64,000 nt of DNA from Coenobita brevimanus (GCA_032717465.1 CM064691.1:3003315-3067314); one strand, 5' to 3'. Counted from the stretch's first letter, positions 32,600 through 44,308 are shown. Program-made: numbers and translations. The notes: generated by a model not told the origin, from the sequence alone.

Positions 32600-33700
32600 A
32601 TTTCAGTGTGGAAAGGAGCAGGGGTACTTAATAAAACACAGACTTACAGTGAGCAGTAACTGCGTTCAAATGAATTTGTAATGGTGCACAAAAAACAAAC
32701 GGCGAAACGCAGATAAAAATCCTTCGGTCGTCAGCCAAAGAGTGCGTTCATGACTGAAGTCACAGGTGCATGGAGAGGCACAGGGAATGACTGGTCGTGG
32801 ACCTTTAAGGAAGGTACAGTTGCCCACAAATGTTTCATTCTTTTCATAGACAGTGATGTGATAGTTTTGCTTTCACAAATCATGTACCAAATAGAAAACA
32901 CTTGAATAAATCAATGATGGCATCAGATTTTGCATCATAAAGGTGGGCTTTCACGGGAAAATCAATTCTGGAAATAATGAGCGAGAGAGTTACTGGATGG
33001 GAAAGGAACGGAACTTCTGTGGGCAACTGTACATCTGCGTGCGCAAAGAACAGTAACCGGCAACGTTGTTCATTTGTTCATCTCGATAAGGAAATTTCAG
33101 TGAATGTGAATGGCGTGCTCGAAGCCTAACGTTAAAAATAGGGATGGGTTAAACAATACTACTTGCCACGCGGTTCCCGAGACACACACTGACACCAAAC
33201 TTGACATGGACCTCCTTTGACATACCCGGCATGCCCATGCGAAATTCCATCTCATTCAACCAGCAGTATTACCTGTAAAGGTTTCCCAATATCTTGAGTA
33301 AACGGCACAAAAGAGAGAGTATTTACACCACCGTTGTCAGCTCGTTGCTTCACGTCTTATGATGTATGGCACGTCGAAATCCGAGGGGATCAAATGTGGA
33401 CACTGATACACACAGGCAACGTTTATACTCATAGTATTACTGACTAGTGCTTGCCTGCAAAAATTTTTGGGACTAACTAACAGCCTTTCAATCACAAAAT
33501 ATTTGCAAACACCATATATTTATTTCCATACCATTAACGAGCACACAGTGACTAGTTCTGACCAAAAATTCGAAAACAAAAAAAAATCCCATATTATTGC
33601 GTGTCACGATTTCCGGCAATTTAGCCTCGTCTCGTCGCACACGATTGCAAAAATTCTTTGTTTCGTATTTTTCTGACACTCCCTGGACTTACCCCAACCT
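32600..33700. other. Intergenic stretch, nothing recognised
   Basis: May contain the 3' untranslated part of the LINE that ends near 32560. Short frames only. Confidence 0.45.
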
Positions 33701-33709
33701 AATGATTAA

Positions 33710-34089
33710 CCCGTTAACTGCTCATGGCGGTTTTTTGGAGGTGTCCGTGGTGCGCAGACATAGGGGTAAAAATGAAATTTCCCAAAGGCCAAATTTTGTC
33801 TTAGGAATTGAGAGAACACATGCCAAAGTATATAGTAACGAAATATTAGCTCAATATTTCCCTTGGTAAAGCCATGGATGAACATCGAAGTGTCGGATTC
33901 CCTATTGGAATGTATGGTTTTCGTTTTTTTTTCGGTTTCGGTTTCGGTTTCAGTTTTGAAGGCTCAAACATGCTTGCGTGGGTCGGCCTTGGTCACCATG
34001 GCACTATATTCGAAATTCACCTGCGCTGCCAGGGCTGTATTGAGCAGTCGCACTCGGAACAGCCCAGGCTGTATAGACCAGTTAACGGG
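33710..34089. mobile_element. piggyBac-type MITE candidate (380 bp)
   Basis: 11-bp perfect terminal inverted repeats CCCGTTAACTG (33710-33720) and CAGTTAACGGG (34079-34089) are flanked by TTAA on the left (33706-33709) and TTAT on the right (34090-34093). The CCC start and TTAA target fit piggyBac. The interior has a TTTCGG run and no transposase. Confidence 0.7.
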
Positions 34090-34134
34090 TTATGGAATTT
34101 GGTCGATATTTATTTACGTTCACGTGAAAGAAAC

Positions 34135-34136
<2 letters not shown>

Positions 34137-34200
<64 letters not shown>
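34137..34200. repeat. (CA)n microsatellite
   Basis: About 31 CA units. Confidence 0.96.
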
Positions 34201-34202
<2 letters not shown>

Positions 34203-34776
34203 CGATCAAAACATACCACTCGCTCTAGATTTGCGAACTTGGGTGTAACAAGCACATTACCTATCATGGCAACAAACACTTCACAGTATATCTTTTTACA
34301 CACCACCCTAAGCCACAACCCACATTCCATACACCGCAGCCACACATCATGCCCAGTACCTACACACCACAATCACAGTCCAAATCTCACAGCCACATTC
34401 TACACACCTCAATCACAGTCCAAATCTCAGCCACAATCACACCTTTCCCTTCATGTCCGATAATATTCTCAGAAGTATGACAAAGATTAAGGGTATAGTA
34501 AATTCTCACCATGTAAAGAACTAACCTGGATTACTGCAGCAGTTAACTATAATTACGTGTATGATAAAGGGGAGAATTTAGATTCTTAGAACCACGACAT
34601 AGAAGTTTTTGATACTCAAGGCAACACATTCGCTGTGGGTTTTTACACACTTAGTAGATGATGAGGGTACTCTTCCCACGCACTGCTATTCTCTTTCAAT
34701 TAGACACCAGTATCGTCAGAATTAGTAGCCTCAGAGTGGGAGATTTGAAAGTTGGTTCCTCCCCCCCTCCCCGCGC

Positions 34777-34777
<1 letters not shown>

Positions 34778-34825
<48 letters not shown>
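34778..34825. repeat. (GT)n microsatellite
   Basis: About 23 GT units. Confidence 0.95.
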
Positions 34826-34839
34826 CTGCTGATTTTGCC

Positions 34840-35640
34840 CTCTTTATTTGTGATTAATAGTGGGTTGTTCTCGTTTTCAGCCGCTTTTTCGTACAAGACA
34901 CTTCGTAGCACCTCACACTTAGCGATTTACCTTTCTTATTGTACACTATCATTTTCTTCAACCGTTTTTTCCCTCACCTATGCTTTGCTTAAGTCACTTC
35001 GTTCTTGCCTTACCGTCGGACCTCTCCCCTAATTTGATGGAAACTTGACAGAAAGTTTTTAAGTTGATATTGCTAGGTTAGCGTTTGACCTAGCCCTGTG
35101 GCGCGACCTTTGACCTACAGTAAAACAAAAACTCTACCCATATGCTATCCCTCAGCCCTTCACCAAAATTATGTAACCATATTTTAAAATTTCTCAAACT
35201 TGCAAACTAGAATAAAAATAGTGTACACGTATCTAGCAGTGTGTAAGTGTATCATAGCTTGTCTACGTGACGATTAGTGTACAGCTCAGCAACTTTTGAA
35301 ATATAATGACAATAGGTTATTACTGCAGTCGGCTCCCCTCGCTGCTCTGCTGGGAGTTGGAGGGCGGGCTTAGAATGGGTTAGACCTGTGCTTGTCTTCT
35401 CCAAATGAACACTCGTTAAACTGCATCGGACTTTGGATCACTCCTAAGTGGGTGTGCGTGGGGGGCAAATAGTAAGTTTAAGAAATTGTCAACATATGGT
35501 TACAATACTATGCCGTTAGTACAACCTTTTAACGTTATATTGATTCGCTGGTTCGTGTACTTATCTTGTGATGCGTGGGTCTCCAGTTTAGGGCTGGAAG
35601 TTTAACGTGAATGTTGGTAGTATTTCCTTTTATATGACTG
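34840..35640. other. Intergenic stretch, nothing recognised
   Basis: No motif-bearing frame. A G-rich patch at about 35336-35370 adjoins unique-looking sequence. Confidence 0.45.
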
Positions 35641-36835
35641 ATTATGGCTGAAGAGTCACACTATCGTGACAATGAAATAGGATACAAAAACCCACACTGG
35701 CAGACGAAAAAAGATGTATTCCAAACAGTTTCGGCGACAGCTGTCGCCCTCTTCAGTGGATCTACAGACCAAGAGTGGTACATACAAATGCCGAGAAGCT
35801 GCTTATATGCAGGGTGAGGACACGTTTTCCCAACCACACCTGATGTGACCTCACCTGACTCTCCCTCTACTCTGTCCACGACCTGAGTGAGGGATTACAA
35901 GGGGCGGCAAGGACCTTGCCACTAATCCTCTCATCACTGGATCTAATTTATACATTCCTTCACCATGGTTAAAATTATTATATCTCTCTATACATACAGC
36001 TTCCACAATCCTACGTTTCTTATAGTTACTACATTTGTACAATATTTGGCTAGAATTCCAGTCGATTCTATGGTCGTTTTCCGAAGAGTGAACGTACACT
36101 GCGTTATTTATGTTGCCTATCTTACAAGCATACTTGTGTTCCTTAATGCGAGTGTCCAAATCCCTTCCCGTTTCACCAACATAAACCAAATCACAGTCTC
36201 TACATGGAATTTTGTATACCCCTGCAGTTTTTTACTAATTGGTTTATTCTTTACCAGCATTGATCTTAAGGTGGAAGTATATCTAAATGCAATGTTTACA
36301 TCCAAATCATGACTCACAGACTTCACCAAGCTAAGATTTGACACATACGGAACCGTGATGTATGGCTTATTTTGCCGACTTTGTGGCGTTGATCTAGGTA
36401 CAAAAAAGGCTTTTCTGGCTTTAAAATACGCTTGCCTTATAAACCAACTGGGATATTTTAGATCTAAAAATATTTTCCATATCTTGGCGTTTTCCGTATC
36501 CAGATGTTGGGGACTACTAATTCTGAGTGCTCTAAGGAACATAGAAGAAATAACTGACATTTTAGTGGAACTGTGGTGATATGAATAATAATGTATATAC
36601 AAATTGCACTGGGTCGGTTTCCTGTATACAGAAAAGCTAAGTGTCCCAAGTTCATCCCTGTGCACAAATACATCTAAAAATGGAAGGGAACCATTATTTT
36701 CCCATTCAACTTTAAATTTAATTGAGTGAACCAGTGCATTTAATTTTGTAAGAAACTCGTCAAAGTTAGCGTATACGTCTGTTTGCATCCATTTGGTTCC
36801 ACCGTTGACACAGACTCCAAAACTCACATAGTAAA
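35640..36835 (-). mobile_element. Penelope-like element: RT end plus GIY-YIG endonuclease
   Basis: The minus-strand frame 36117-36827 gives the RT C-terminus (FLTKLNALVHSIKFKVEWEN, LPFLDVFVHRDE, VYRKPTQCNLYIHYYS) and connector. A frameshift in the run of five A near 36230 leads into GVYKIPCRDCDLVYVGETGR (GIY-YIG signature). Next come HKYACKIGNINNAVYVH, HRIDW and RRIVEAVCIERYNNFN, ending near 35870. The GIY, YxG and downstream Arg/Glu-type positions look intact. The RT is 5'-truncated before its YxDD box. About 120 bp past the ORF lies a GGCGACAGCTGTCGCC palindrome (35733-35748). Confidence 0.88.
35729..35756 (-). ncRNA. Hammerhead-ribozyme-like core at the PLE 3' end
   Basis: The minus strand reads CTGAAGAG, the perfect 16-bp palindrome GGCGACAGCTGTCGCC, then GAAAC. 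This is the order of the hammerhead core: CUGANGA, stem II, GAAA. PLEs are known to carry hammerhead motifs. TCCA before and TGGA after could pair as a short stem I. I cannot place stem III and the cleavage site with confidence. Confidence 0.45.
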
Positions 36836-36839
36836 TACA

Positions 36840-37135
36840 ACACTTCCACTATCTTCCTATTCCCCGATAGGATGGACTTTCCGAAAGCGGCAGAATAAGG
36901 GTGTCTTCAACTTACAGCCCATCGAGATCACTTTCCGATAGCCTGGCCTAAAGCAACAACTGTAACAACAACATATTCTCTTGTGTTTATTTATACAGAC
37001 TAAGCAGGTGTTTAACATTCATGAATAACACCTTTCTTCTCCCCTCATCTTCCTACTCCTCCTCCTCATCATCATCATCCTGGCCTCTTTTTCCTCAGGA
37101 TGGGGTAAGGATGAATAACACACAGTAGGTAATAG
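36840..37135. other. Spacer between PLE and GATA microsatellite
   Basis: No element recognised. It may hold sequence adjoining the truncation point of the PLE. Confidence 0.4.
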
Positions 37136-37136
37136 G

Positions 37137-37162
37137 TAGATAGATAGATAGATAGATAGATT
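37137..37162. repeat. (GATA)n microsatellite
   Basis: About six units; possibly another LINE tail, though no coding end precedes it. Confidence 0.9.
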
Positions 37163-37463
37163 ACAGGATTCCAACACTCCCAAGGAATGAAGGACAGTCT
37201 CTACACAGCAACAGTACACTAATATGCTACTTTGCAAATTGTTACTACGATTAATGAACATGCAAGAACACAGGATCCTAAACTTTATGCGTTTGTGTGA
37301 TTGGACCGATGAGCCAAGAAAACCTATTACAAGGCCTGATTAGAAAAAAGGAAAGAGAAAAAAGTAAGTGTCTGAAGGCATATGGCCAAGGAACAATTGT
37401 GCAAAATTCTGAGTGTATTACTAAAGAAATGAATGAATGAGACTAAACTGAGTAGTGTTCGGA

Positions 37464-37470
37464 AGAAGAA

Positions 37471-37505
<35 letters not shown>

Positions 37506-37560
37506 AGAAGAATAGGGAGAAGAAAAAGAAGAAGAAAGTAGAAGAAGAAAGTAGAAAGAA
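37464..37560. repeat. (GAA)n microsatellite, interrupted
   Basis: Long GAA/AAG tract with AGG and GTA interruptions. Confidence 0.9.
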
Positions 37561-37655
37561 ACTGAAATAATTAAGAAGGTTACCACCATAGCGTGGAGAC
37601 CTAAATTTTTGGAACTAATAGTCAACACGAATGACGGTGCTAAGCAAGAGGGGCA

Positions 37656-37663
<8 letters not shown>

Positions 37664-37713
<50 letters not shown>
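37664..37713. repeat. (GA)n microsatellite
   Basis: About 25 GA units. Confidence 0.95.
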
Positions 37714-37716
<3 letters not shown>

Positions 37717-37857
37717 ACGGACACGTTTGTAAGGTGTTCCATCAAGAAGCTACCTACAAATTCTGATCTTGTTGGTGTCTTAGTGAAAAGGAATCGGAAA
37801 ATGGGAGACGTGCATCATCTCCATAAACCAATTGTGTTAAAACTCACATCTAATTAG

Positions 37858-38850
37858 TAACCTTGAATATCTAGGTTACTATACCGTGGGTCAAACTGCA
37901 CTCTTTTATTATATATACCCGTAATTTCAGACAACTCGGCCTTCGGAGTCTAAATCAACTGTTTACTTGAGTATAAATTCACCGGGTGGTCAAAGTGCCT
38001 ATAATCTTTGCCATAGTCTTTGGTGATCTGGTGTGGTGTGTGGTTGTGGGGTATGGCTGTGGGTTGTGGGATGTAGCAGTGGGGTGCAGTATGGGTTGGG
38101 GGATGTGGTGTGTGTTTGTGGGGTGTAGCTGTTTCTTGTGACTGAGGTGTGTGGCATGTGCAGTGTGGCAGTGGGGTGGGATGTGACTCAGTGGGGTGTG
38201 GTGTGGATCAATTGGGGTCATTCTACAATACGATATACTGTGAAGGAATATGCTGCAATGAAGTGCAAAAGTGCTTGGTTTTATGCTGCTGATTAGCCTT
38301 GCTGAGTATGATGGTATGTAAAAGTACTCCACCCGTTCAGGCTGATGAACTTTTTATTTCGTTATTGCTATTCTGAACTTTCTTATTCTGCCTCGGTTAG
38401 GTGTATCAACTGATAGTCTTAGATACAGTCTTCATGTATCCTTTCTCTTTGACGTCCTCCTCCAAGGTGAATTAAATCAATATTAAATTACAGACGCACG
38501 TCATAGTATCTTGAAGGTAAAAGAAGTGAGAAGTAGCTTTGAGATGATGGTTGAATGACTGTTGTGGAGAGGGCTGTGTGATACATCGATGGTGAATGGT
38601 GGAGCATTGTGTGATATGGTGTGCATTATGGTGTGTGGTGTATCGTTTGGCTCGTAGTGGTGTGATGTTTATGGTATAATGTTGGTGGTGTGATGATGGT
38701 GTATTGTCTGCGGTGTGTTGGTGCTGTGTGTTGGAGTGCAGTGTGGTGGTGTGGTGTGTGAAGGCTTTGTGACTGGTAGTTTGGTTTGTGATGAGGTGCA
38801 ATGCCGTTAGACGTGTTGGGATGTGTCATGTTTTGAGGAAATGTGATGAA
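37858..38850. repeat. Module: unique head plus GTGTGG-rich minisatellite, copy 1
   Basis: The head CCTTGAATATCTAGGTTACT...ACCGTGGGTC (37860-38010) is followed by two GTGTGG-rich tracts (38015-38215 and 38570-38820). Between them lie about 350 bp of other sequence. It ends GGGATGTGTCATGTTTTGAG. The module recurs at 44605-45010. Confidence 0.65.
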
Positions 38851-38867
38851 ACTGCATTTCTGAGATA

Positions 38868-39720
38868 ATGAAAAAACATGTTATCGGTACCTCTGGCAGT
38901 TGCGTTCATAAATGTTCCACACATCTTGTCAATGAAGTCTTTTACACCAAACATTTGCTTTCTACTTGTGAGGAGTCTTTTCTTTCTTTCTTTCTTTATT
39001 TATTTTTGTCTCAGACCCACAACAGTCTTCCATGGTTTCTTGGAAAACTTGCCTATCGAACATATCTTTTAGTTTTTAATAGTGTCTGCTATACATCTGA
39101 TGGTCTTCTTGCTCACCAACCACTTTTCAGTCATAAACTGGATCTTGTGCTGCTTCATTACTTTTTATCGTACGGAAATTCTCAGCCCACTTTTAAATGC
39201 AGATTTTTAGGCAGAGTTAGTACTTCTGTTAAATCTACTTCAGACCTCATACTTAGTCTTGTTAAATCAGGAACTCCTTTAAAGACAGCGAAGGATAATC
39301 TTCACCTTCTGATGAATGAAATTTCTGTCATTTTTATTCTTTTCTTGTGTCTCTGTTGCATAAAACGTGACCACCAGAAAACTTAATAGGTGCTAAATTT
39401 GTTCTGACCACATTATACCAAATCGATCACTTCTGCAAAAAGTACTGCTGCCCTTGCTTCACCAACAAGAATCAAATACGTACCGTTGAGCTGTAAAATT
39501 GGAACAACCAACATGACAAGCAGAATTGCAGCTGACTAATACACATACAAAAATTGGTGAGGTATGTAACATAAAACAATTTTCTGTCAAAAAAGAAAGC
39601 TTGTACGCGGTTGACTGAAGATCGGCAATTGGAGCTTCCATCCCATCGTATCCTATCAGCTAAAAGTCCTTAGAGAATAGGGATAAAAATATTATCTATA
39701 GAGAAAGAGGATCGTAAATA
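38868..39720. other. Stretch with one unassigned 172-codon open frame
   Basis: 38868-39386 on the plus strand is open, but it has a random-looking Phe/Leu/Ser-rich composition and no domain. I do not call it a gene. Confidence 0.4.
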
Positions 39721-39727
39721 ATGTATA

Positions 39728-39733
39728 TTTATT
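39728..39733 (-). terminator. Polyadenylation signal AATAAA of gene C
   Basis: Minus-strand AATAAA about 155 nt after the stop codon of gene C; it is the first good signal downstream. Confidence 0.6.
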
Positions 39734-39888
39734 AAACATTTAATATACTACATAATGTCAGTAATATGACAATAAATAACAAAATATAACATCAGTGTTG
39801 GTATCAGTGTAAAATGGATCAGGCCGCAACGAGTCTGATGGTCCTTTTAGTCAATGTTTTCGAGTTCGATAATAAACTTTACTTATAC

Positions 39889-40652
39889 TCATGAGTGGTA
39901 CCGTCGCTGGGGAGGAGTGTAGCTGTGAGCCTCGTGGGACTCAGAGGATGACTCATGGGAGGATGACTCATAGGAGGGGTAGTGAGCCTCGCCCTCGTAC
40001 TCAACCTCGGCCAAGTAACCGGAGTCGCCGTCCACGTAGTAGGTCACCTTCTGCAGGCGACCGTCGGGCAGGTGGTTGTAGTATGACCCCTGGGTGTGGT
40101 CGCCGTCACGGGACTCCTGGTGCCCGAATTCGTTGCTGTAGTCGTCCTCCACGGCCCAGTCGAAGTCGTACTTGGCCTCGCTGGACTCATAGGACTGTTG
40201 TTATAAGAAAATCACTTAACTCTGTCACAACAGTAACGAAAAAAAGTACTTTGTTACATTATGATTGTGATAAGAAAACATGAAAAAATAAGGCAAGGTT
40301 CTGTGGAAAGGTGATTGACAACCACACTGGAGAGAATTCCTTCTTTTGGTTCATTACGTAGTCCAATAAAGCAAACTGCACAGGAAGCGACTTACATGGG
40401 CGTGCCCGTAGCCATAAAACTCTCCACCTTCAGCTGCAGCCAGTGCAGTCAGGCCCAGCAGGATGAGGATCTGGGAACAGAGGATAAAAGAGTTTATTAA
40501 ATAATTTAAGCTGCAATAGTTCAGTTACATCAAGCATCTACTGTAGAAAAAACGGACACACGTTTACTGATTTTCAGGAACGGCTTATATGCATACTATA
40601 AGCATTTTTCATTATTAAATGCATCTCACCCTACTGACACACCGTTCTGCTC

Positions 40653-40716
<64 letters not shown>

Positions 40717-40930
40717 GTACTAAAACAAATTATTAGTAATTGACTCTGTTTCATCGCTAACAAGAAACTTTTACTGATTTAATATATCAATATGTCTATG
40801 AACTCTGCACGTTTTCCGTTTGAATTGTGGATGCGCATTCCTTGAAAGAAAAACCCCACATTGATTTCCCATTCCATCACTCTAATCCTGAAACTGGAAA
40901 ACTTTTTTCACGTTTTACCTTAGAGTTCAT
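39889..40930 (-). CDS. Cuticle protein C, RR-type chitin-binding (130 aa, 3 exons)
   Basis: Secreted chitin-binding cuticle protein, the most divergent of the five. Minus-strand exons are 40919-40930 (MNSK), 40396-40470 (ILILLGLTALAAAEGGEFYGYGHAH) and 39889-40194 (101 codons plus TGA). Introns are GT-AG and phase 0, with donors GTAAAA and GTAAGT. The RR core keeps KYDFDW, GHQESRDGDHTQGSYYNHLP, DGRLQKV and VDGDSGYLAEVEYEGEA. It differs from A and B in lacking one Ser-Gly pair (EDDYSNEFG against KDDSSGNDFG) and in a longer Ser/Glu/His tail (SYESSSHESSSESHEAHSY) ending RRYHS. A TATA box lies 55 bp upstream of the ATG. Confidence 0.93.
40655..40716. repeat. (TA)n microsatellite in intron 1 of gene C
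   Basis: About 30 TA units. Confidence 0.96.
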
Positions 40931-40984
40931 TGTTGACTGTAGCGATGTATGTACTTGACTGTCAGTGCCGGGGCTGGCACCGGA

Positions 40985-40993
40985 ATATATATA
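40985..40993 (-). promoter_or_regulatory. TATA box of gene C
   Basis: The minus strand reads GGGTATATATATTCC, 55 bp before the ATG. AAGGTCA at 41082-41088 lies about 97 bp further upstream, as in A and B. Confidence 0.75.
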
Positions 40994-41338
40994 CCCTACA
41001 CCCGTCCTCACCTCCACCACCTCACCCTATCATTATTGCTTACGCACACCCGGTTTTTACGGCTTTGTGACTACTATGGTGAAGGTCAAGCGGCATGATG
41101 CGTTTTAAGCTGACTACAAACGCTTCCAATGGAACGTTTTCCCAAACACTATGATTCATTCACATTTAAGGACTCTTAACGTCTTTACCATTGTGAGTTC
41201 GATATATGTTCATAGAAAATGTATTTTTTATACTTCCTCCATTGAATCACGTCCTGAAATTTGTGAATTACGTCTTAGATCTATGTGAGTATAAGCTTTC
41301 ATATCTGTGTCTATATACTGTGCAGTACTTAACCAACT

Positions 41339-41457
<119 letters not shown>

Positions 41458-41459
41458 TA

Positions 41460-42405
41460 CATGATGGTAATAGTTTTTAGCCTTCACCTGCCAAAGTCAG
41501 AAGAGGATGTTGTTATTACCGGGGTCAATAGGTGTCCGTCCGTAGGGTTGGGGGGCAGGGTGGCTGGTTGGGCGTAGAGATTTTGTTTCCGGGCCAGAAT
41601 TCATGAAATTTCACATAGTTATGTATCCTATAGTGAACTGAAGCATTTTGATAGGTAGAATGCTGTGTCTTAAGTAGTTTTTTTTTTAAAATAATGAGTA
41701 AAAAAAAAAAAAAAATAGAGATTTCAGTGCTATCTGCGCAAGGAATCTGAAGGGCCCGGGTTATGTGTCCTCAAAGCATTGTCCTTCCGCCCACCTCTAA
41801 AAGAATAGATGGGGGCGGGGGAGGTGAGGGCCTTTATGCGATTGGTTAGGTGTACTGGGAGATGGAGGCATGTGCTTGGTCAGTTGTAGGGTTGAAAAAA
41901 GCGTAGCGTTACCTATGTTTTACCATAAAATCAGGTGGGTTAACGCGAACCGACGTCTCTTACACTGATTTTCACATCGTTTTTATTTTGGGAACATAGT
42001 AATTCACGTTTAATTTCACAAATGCATGTTTATTTATTCCAGTCTATGGCCAGATCCTACTGTAGATGGCGTTGAATTTAATAATCACCTCCTTCCTGTG
42101 CTGCCCTCCACCATTTGGCTGCCCTCCCTCCAATTATCAACAACCATCACCTCAATATCGATCTCACTCTCCTTACCTCTCTCTTCATCTTTCTCACATA
42201 CGCATCTCATATACACATCTGGTACAGCACATCTTTCATTGCTCTGCCATACTACATGGGGAAACAGTCTCACATTACTTTTTACAATATCCAGCAGATC
42301 CCCAACAGCACCCCAAGGCTCCAGAACTTCTTCATTTGTCTGTCTCTTCTCGTAACTCCATCACTCCTCTCTAGTAAGTGATTTCTGTTACTCTTAAAGT
42401 CGTTT
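41460..42405. other. Intergenic stretch, possible degenerate repeat at its start
   Basis: ATTACCGGGGTCAATAGGTGTCCGTCCGTAG at 41515-41545 resembles a widespread arthropod repeat style (GTTTCCGGGGTCAGTGTGT...GTCCGT). I am not sure. The rest has low-complexity frames. Confidence 0.3.
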
Positions 42406-42414
42406 TTTTTTTTT

Positions 42415-42735
42415 CTTATTAGCGGAGTCCAAGCTTCAACTGCCTATTGAAGATCATAATACTGTGGTGGAACAACTTATTTACTTTCATGGTCATCTGG
42501 CTGTTTCTTGTCACCGTCCTCACAGTACATGAAACTTTCCATCCCTGGGGTATCCTTCTCTTTCTTCATCCTCTAAGCTTCCACAGTTATTTATCACACC
42601 ACCGAGGTATTTCAGGACACTCCCTCCGATTCCTCACAATGTGTGCTGACTGAGCTCCCTGTGATTTCATTCTTCTCAAAATCAGTAACTTGGCTATTTT
42701 CTGTATTAACTTTCAAAGTTCATCTCTTATACCCA
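42415..42735 (-). mobile_element. RTE-like LINE, decayed RT fragment
   Basis: The minus strand reads LKVNTENSQVTDFEKNEI near 42720-42660, then KYLGGVINNCGSLEDEE-like near 42600-42560 and RIPQGWKVSCTVRTVTRNSQ, MTMKVNKLFHHSIMI at 42550-42440. This parallels LKVNVNKSKIMVFERNAV, KYLGSVMSKDGTLGDEV and RVQQGRKVVGTLKALMRNRE at the left edge. Several stops. Confidence 0.65.
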
Positions 42736-42885
42736 CTTCAAAATTTAATCACCCATCCTTGCTGCTTCCACACATCTTTACGTAGAGGAACATTTTCATT
42801 AAGAAGCAGCAGTGTAGGTAATTTTCACACCTTATCCTCCTTTCTGGAGACAATTTAACTTCCTTTAGGTTATCTTTTATGTGGT

Positions 42886-43396
42886 AGGTAGGGACGCTCA
42901 CCATCCACTCACTCGATGTAGTGCTGCTCTCGGGTGTCTGCCCTTTCCTCTCCTCCATCCTTCTTTCTTTCCATCCTCTTCTGTCTTTCTTTCCTTCATT
43001 CTTTCCTTGTCCTTCTGCCTACAGGTGACTTTACACTCCCTCGTCTGTCTTTCTTTCCTTCATTCTTTCCTTTTCTTTCTGCCTGTGGGTGACTCTACAC
43101 TGAGTGACAAGCCAAATGGTTTCCTGTACACCAGGAAACCATTTACTACGCTGGGTGGTAACCATATAACCAAATATTGGCGCCTGGTGCTTTAATGGGT
43201 AATTATTGCGCTCCAATCGGATTGAGCCGGTGAAAGTTTATATCCAAGGGGTGGTTAGGGTTGATCGCTCACGTAAGGCCACTCAGGGATGAGTGAGACT
43301 GGTCACTCATCTTAAATGTCGGGACCAACTGCCTAGCCTCGGGCTCCTACGCTCCTCATGGGGCAACGTAGGATTGGATGATGATGATGATGATGT
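42886..43396 (+). mobile_element. Hairpin-bearing SINE-like repeat, copy c
   Basis: Head ACCATCCACTCACTCGATG, a pyrimidine-rich tract containing a roughly 65-bp internal duplication, then CTCTACACTGAGTGACAAGCC. The hairpin is perfect: AAATGGTTTCCTG (43114-43126), loop TACAC, CAGGAAACCATTT (43132-43144). Next is GGTGGTAACCATATAACC, then a second-type body ending CGGGCTCCTACGCTCC and a GAT repeat tail (about 43376-43396). This copy keeps the empty site for the MITE found in copy a. Confidence 0.75.
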
Positions 43397-43679
43397 CTCT
43401 TATACAGTAACATCATCCATTTAGTTATCGAGAAACCATGCATAGCCTACATCTCACTTTCTTGTTTTAGTCTATTTTGGAAATTAAAGACCCAGCTTAC
43501 TTCATTTATCACAAGCAGTGCCGCCCTTACACTCTAGATATACTCTTAAAGCATTTATCAGTTTCCCACTTACTCCACTTATTGTCAGTACCTTTCACGT
43601 TACAGTATCATGACGGGGGCGTGGAACTTCTTTACCTTCATTAAGTAGATTTGATTTATACTAGAAAACAAATATGATG

Positions 43680-43800
43680 AGGGACAGAAAAAACGCAAAA
43701 AAAAAAAAAAAAAATAGAGATGAATATAGTAAAGAAACAAGAGAGTATTTGGAATGGGAGGAAATTCAGAGCTCTATACCCTTTATTACTTCCATTACTG
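43680..43800. repeat. Single-arm copy of the foldback element
   Basis: GAGGGACAGAAAAAAC, an A run, GAGATGAATA, AAACAAGAGAG and TGGGAGGAAATTCAGAG match the arms at 28029-28250. Confidence 0.5.
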
Positions 43801-44245
43801 TACTCATAAATTATTTATTGCTGTCTACACTCCTGTAAATAAAGATGTGTACTTAATGGTCTTGACGTTTGTTGGTCGCTGTGATCTTGGGGTTAACCTG
43901 GGCGTGTAGAATTCCATGACAAGGGCACAGCGTCAACGTGGGAGGATGCATTTGACACCTCAATTATCAAAATCGGTCCATAACTGCGGCCTATTTGGCA
44001 GGAAAGCACAGGTAGACGGAAAAATGAACTGCCTCACTCACGGTAACTTTTAAGAACTGCATAGCACTTCCAGTCTTTACCTACCTCCCGAAAAGAAGAG
44101 GATGGACTGCAGGAGATGGTCAACTTCAGCCTGCAGTCACCGGATTTACAGTCAGACTATATTAAGACAAAAATATGATAAAATAAAAATAAAAACAATA
44201 ACATAACCTCATATGTTGTTTATGCAACCTACCTCACTACTGAGC
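43801..44245. other. Intergenic stretch, nothing recognised
   Basis: No frame above 60 codons with a recognisable motif. Confidence 0.45.
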
Positions 44246-44255
44246 AGTTATAAAT

Positions 44256-44258
44256 ACT

Positions 44259-44308
<50 letters not shown>

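Noticed and set aside
33863..34248. Overlapping plus-strand frames with Phe/Gly repeats and CA-encoded His/Thr
   Set aside because: They are produced by a TTTCGG run inside the piggyBac-type MITE and the CA microsatellite.
38472..38829. Minus-strand His/Thr-rich frames of up to 109 codons
   Set aside because: These are the complement of the GTGTGG minisatellite.
38868..39386. 172-codon plus-strand open frame
   Set aside because: No signal, domain or sensible composition; no neighbours suggesting a gene; probably chance.
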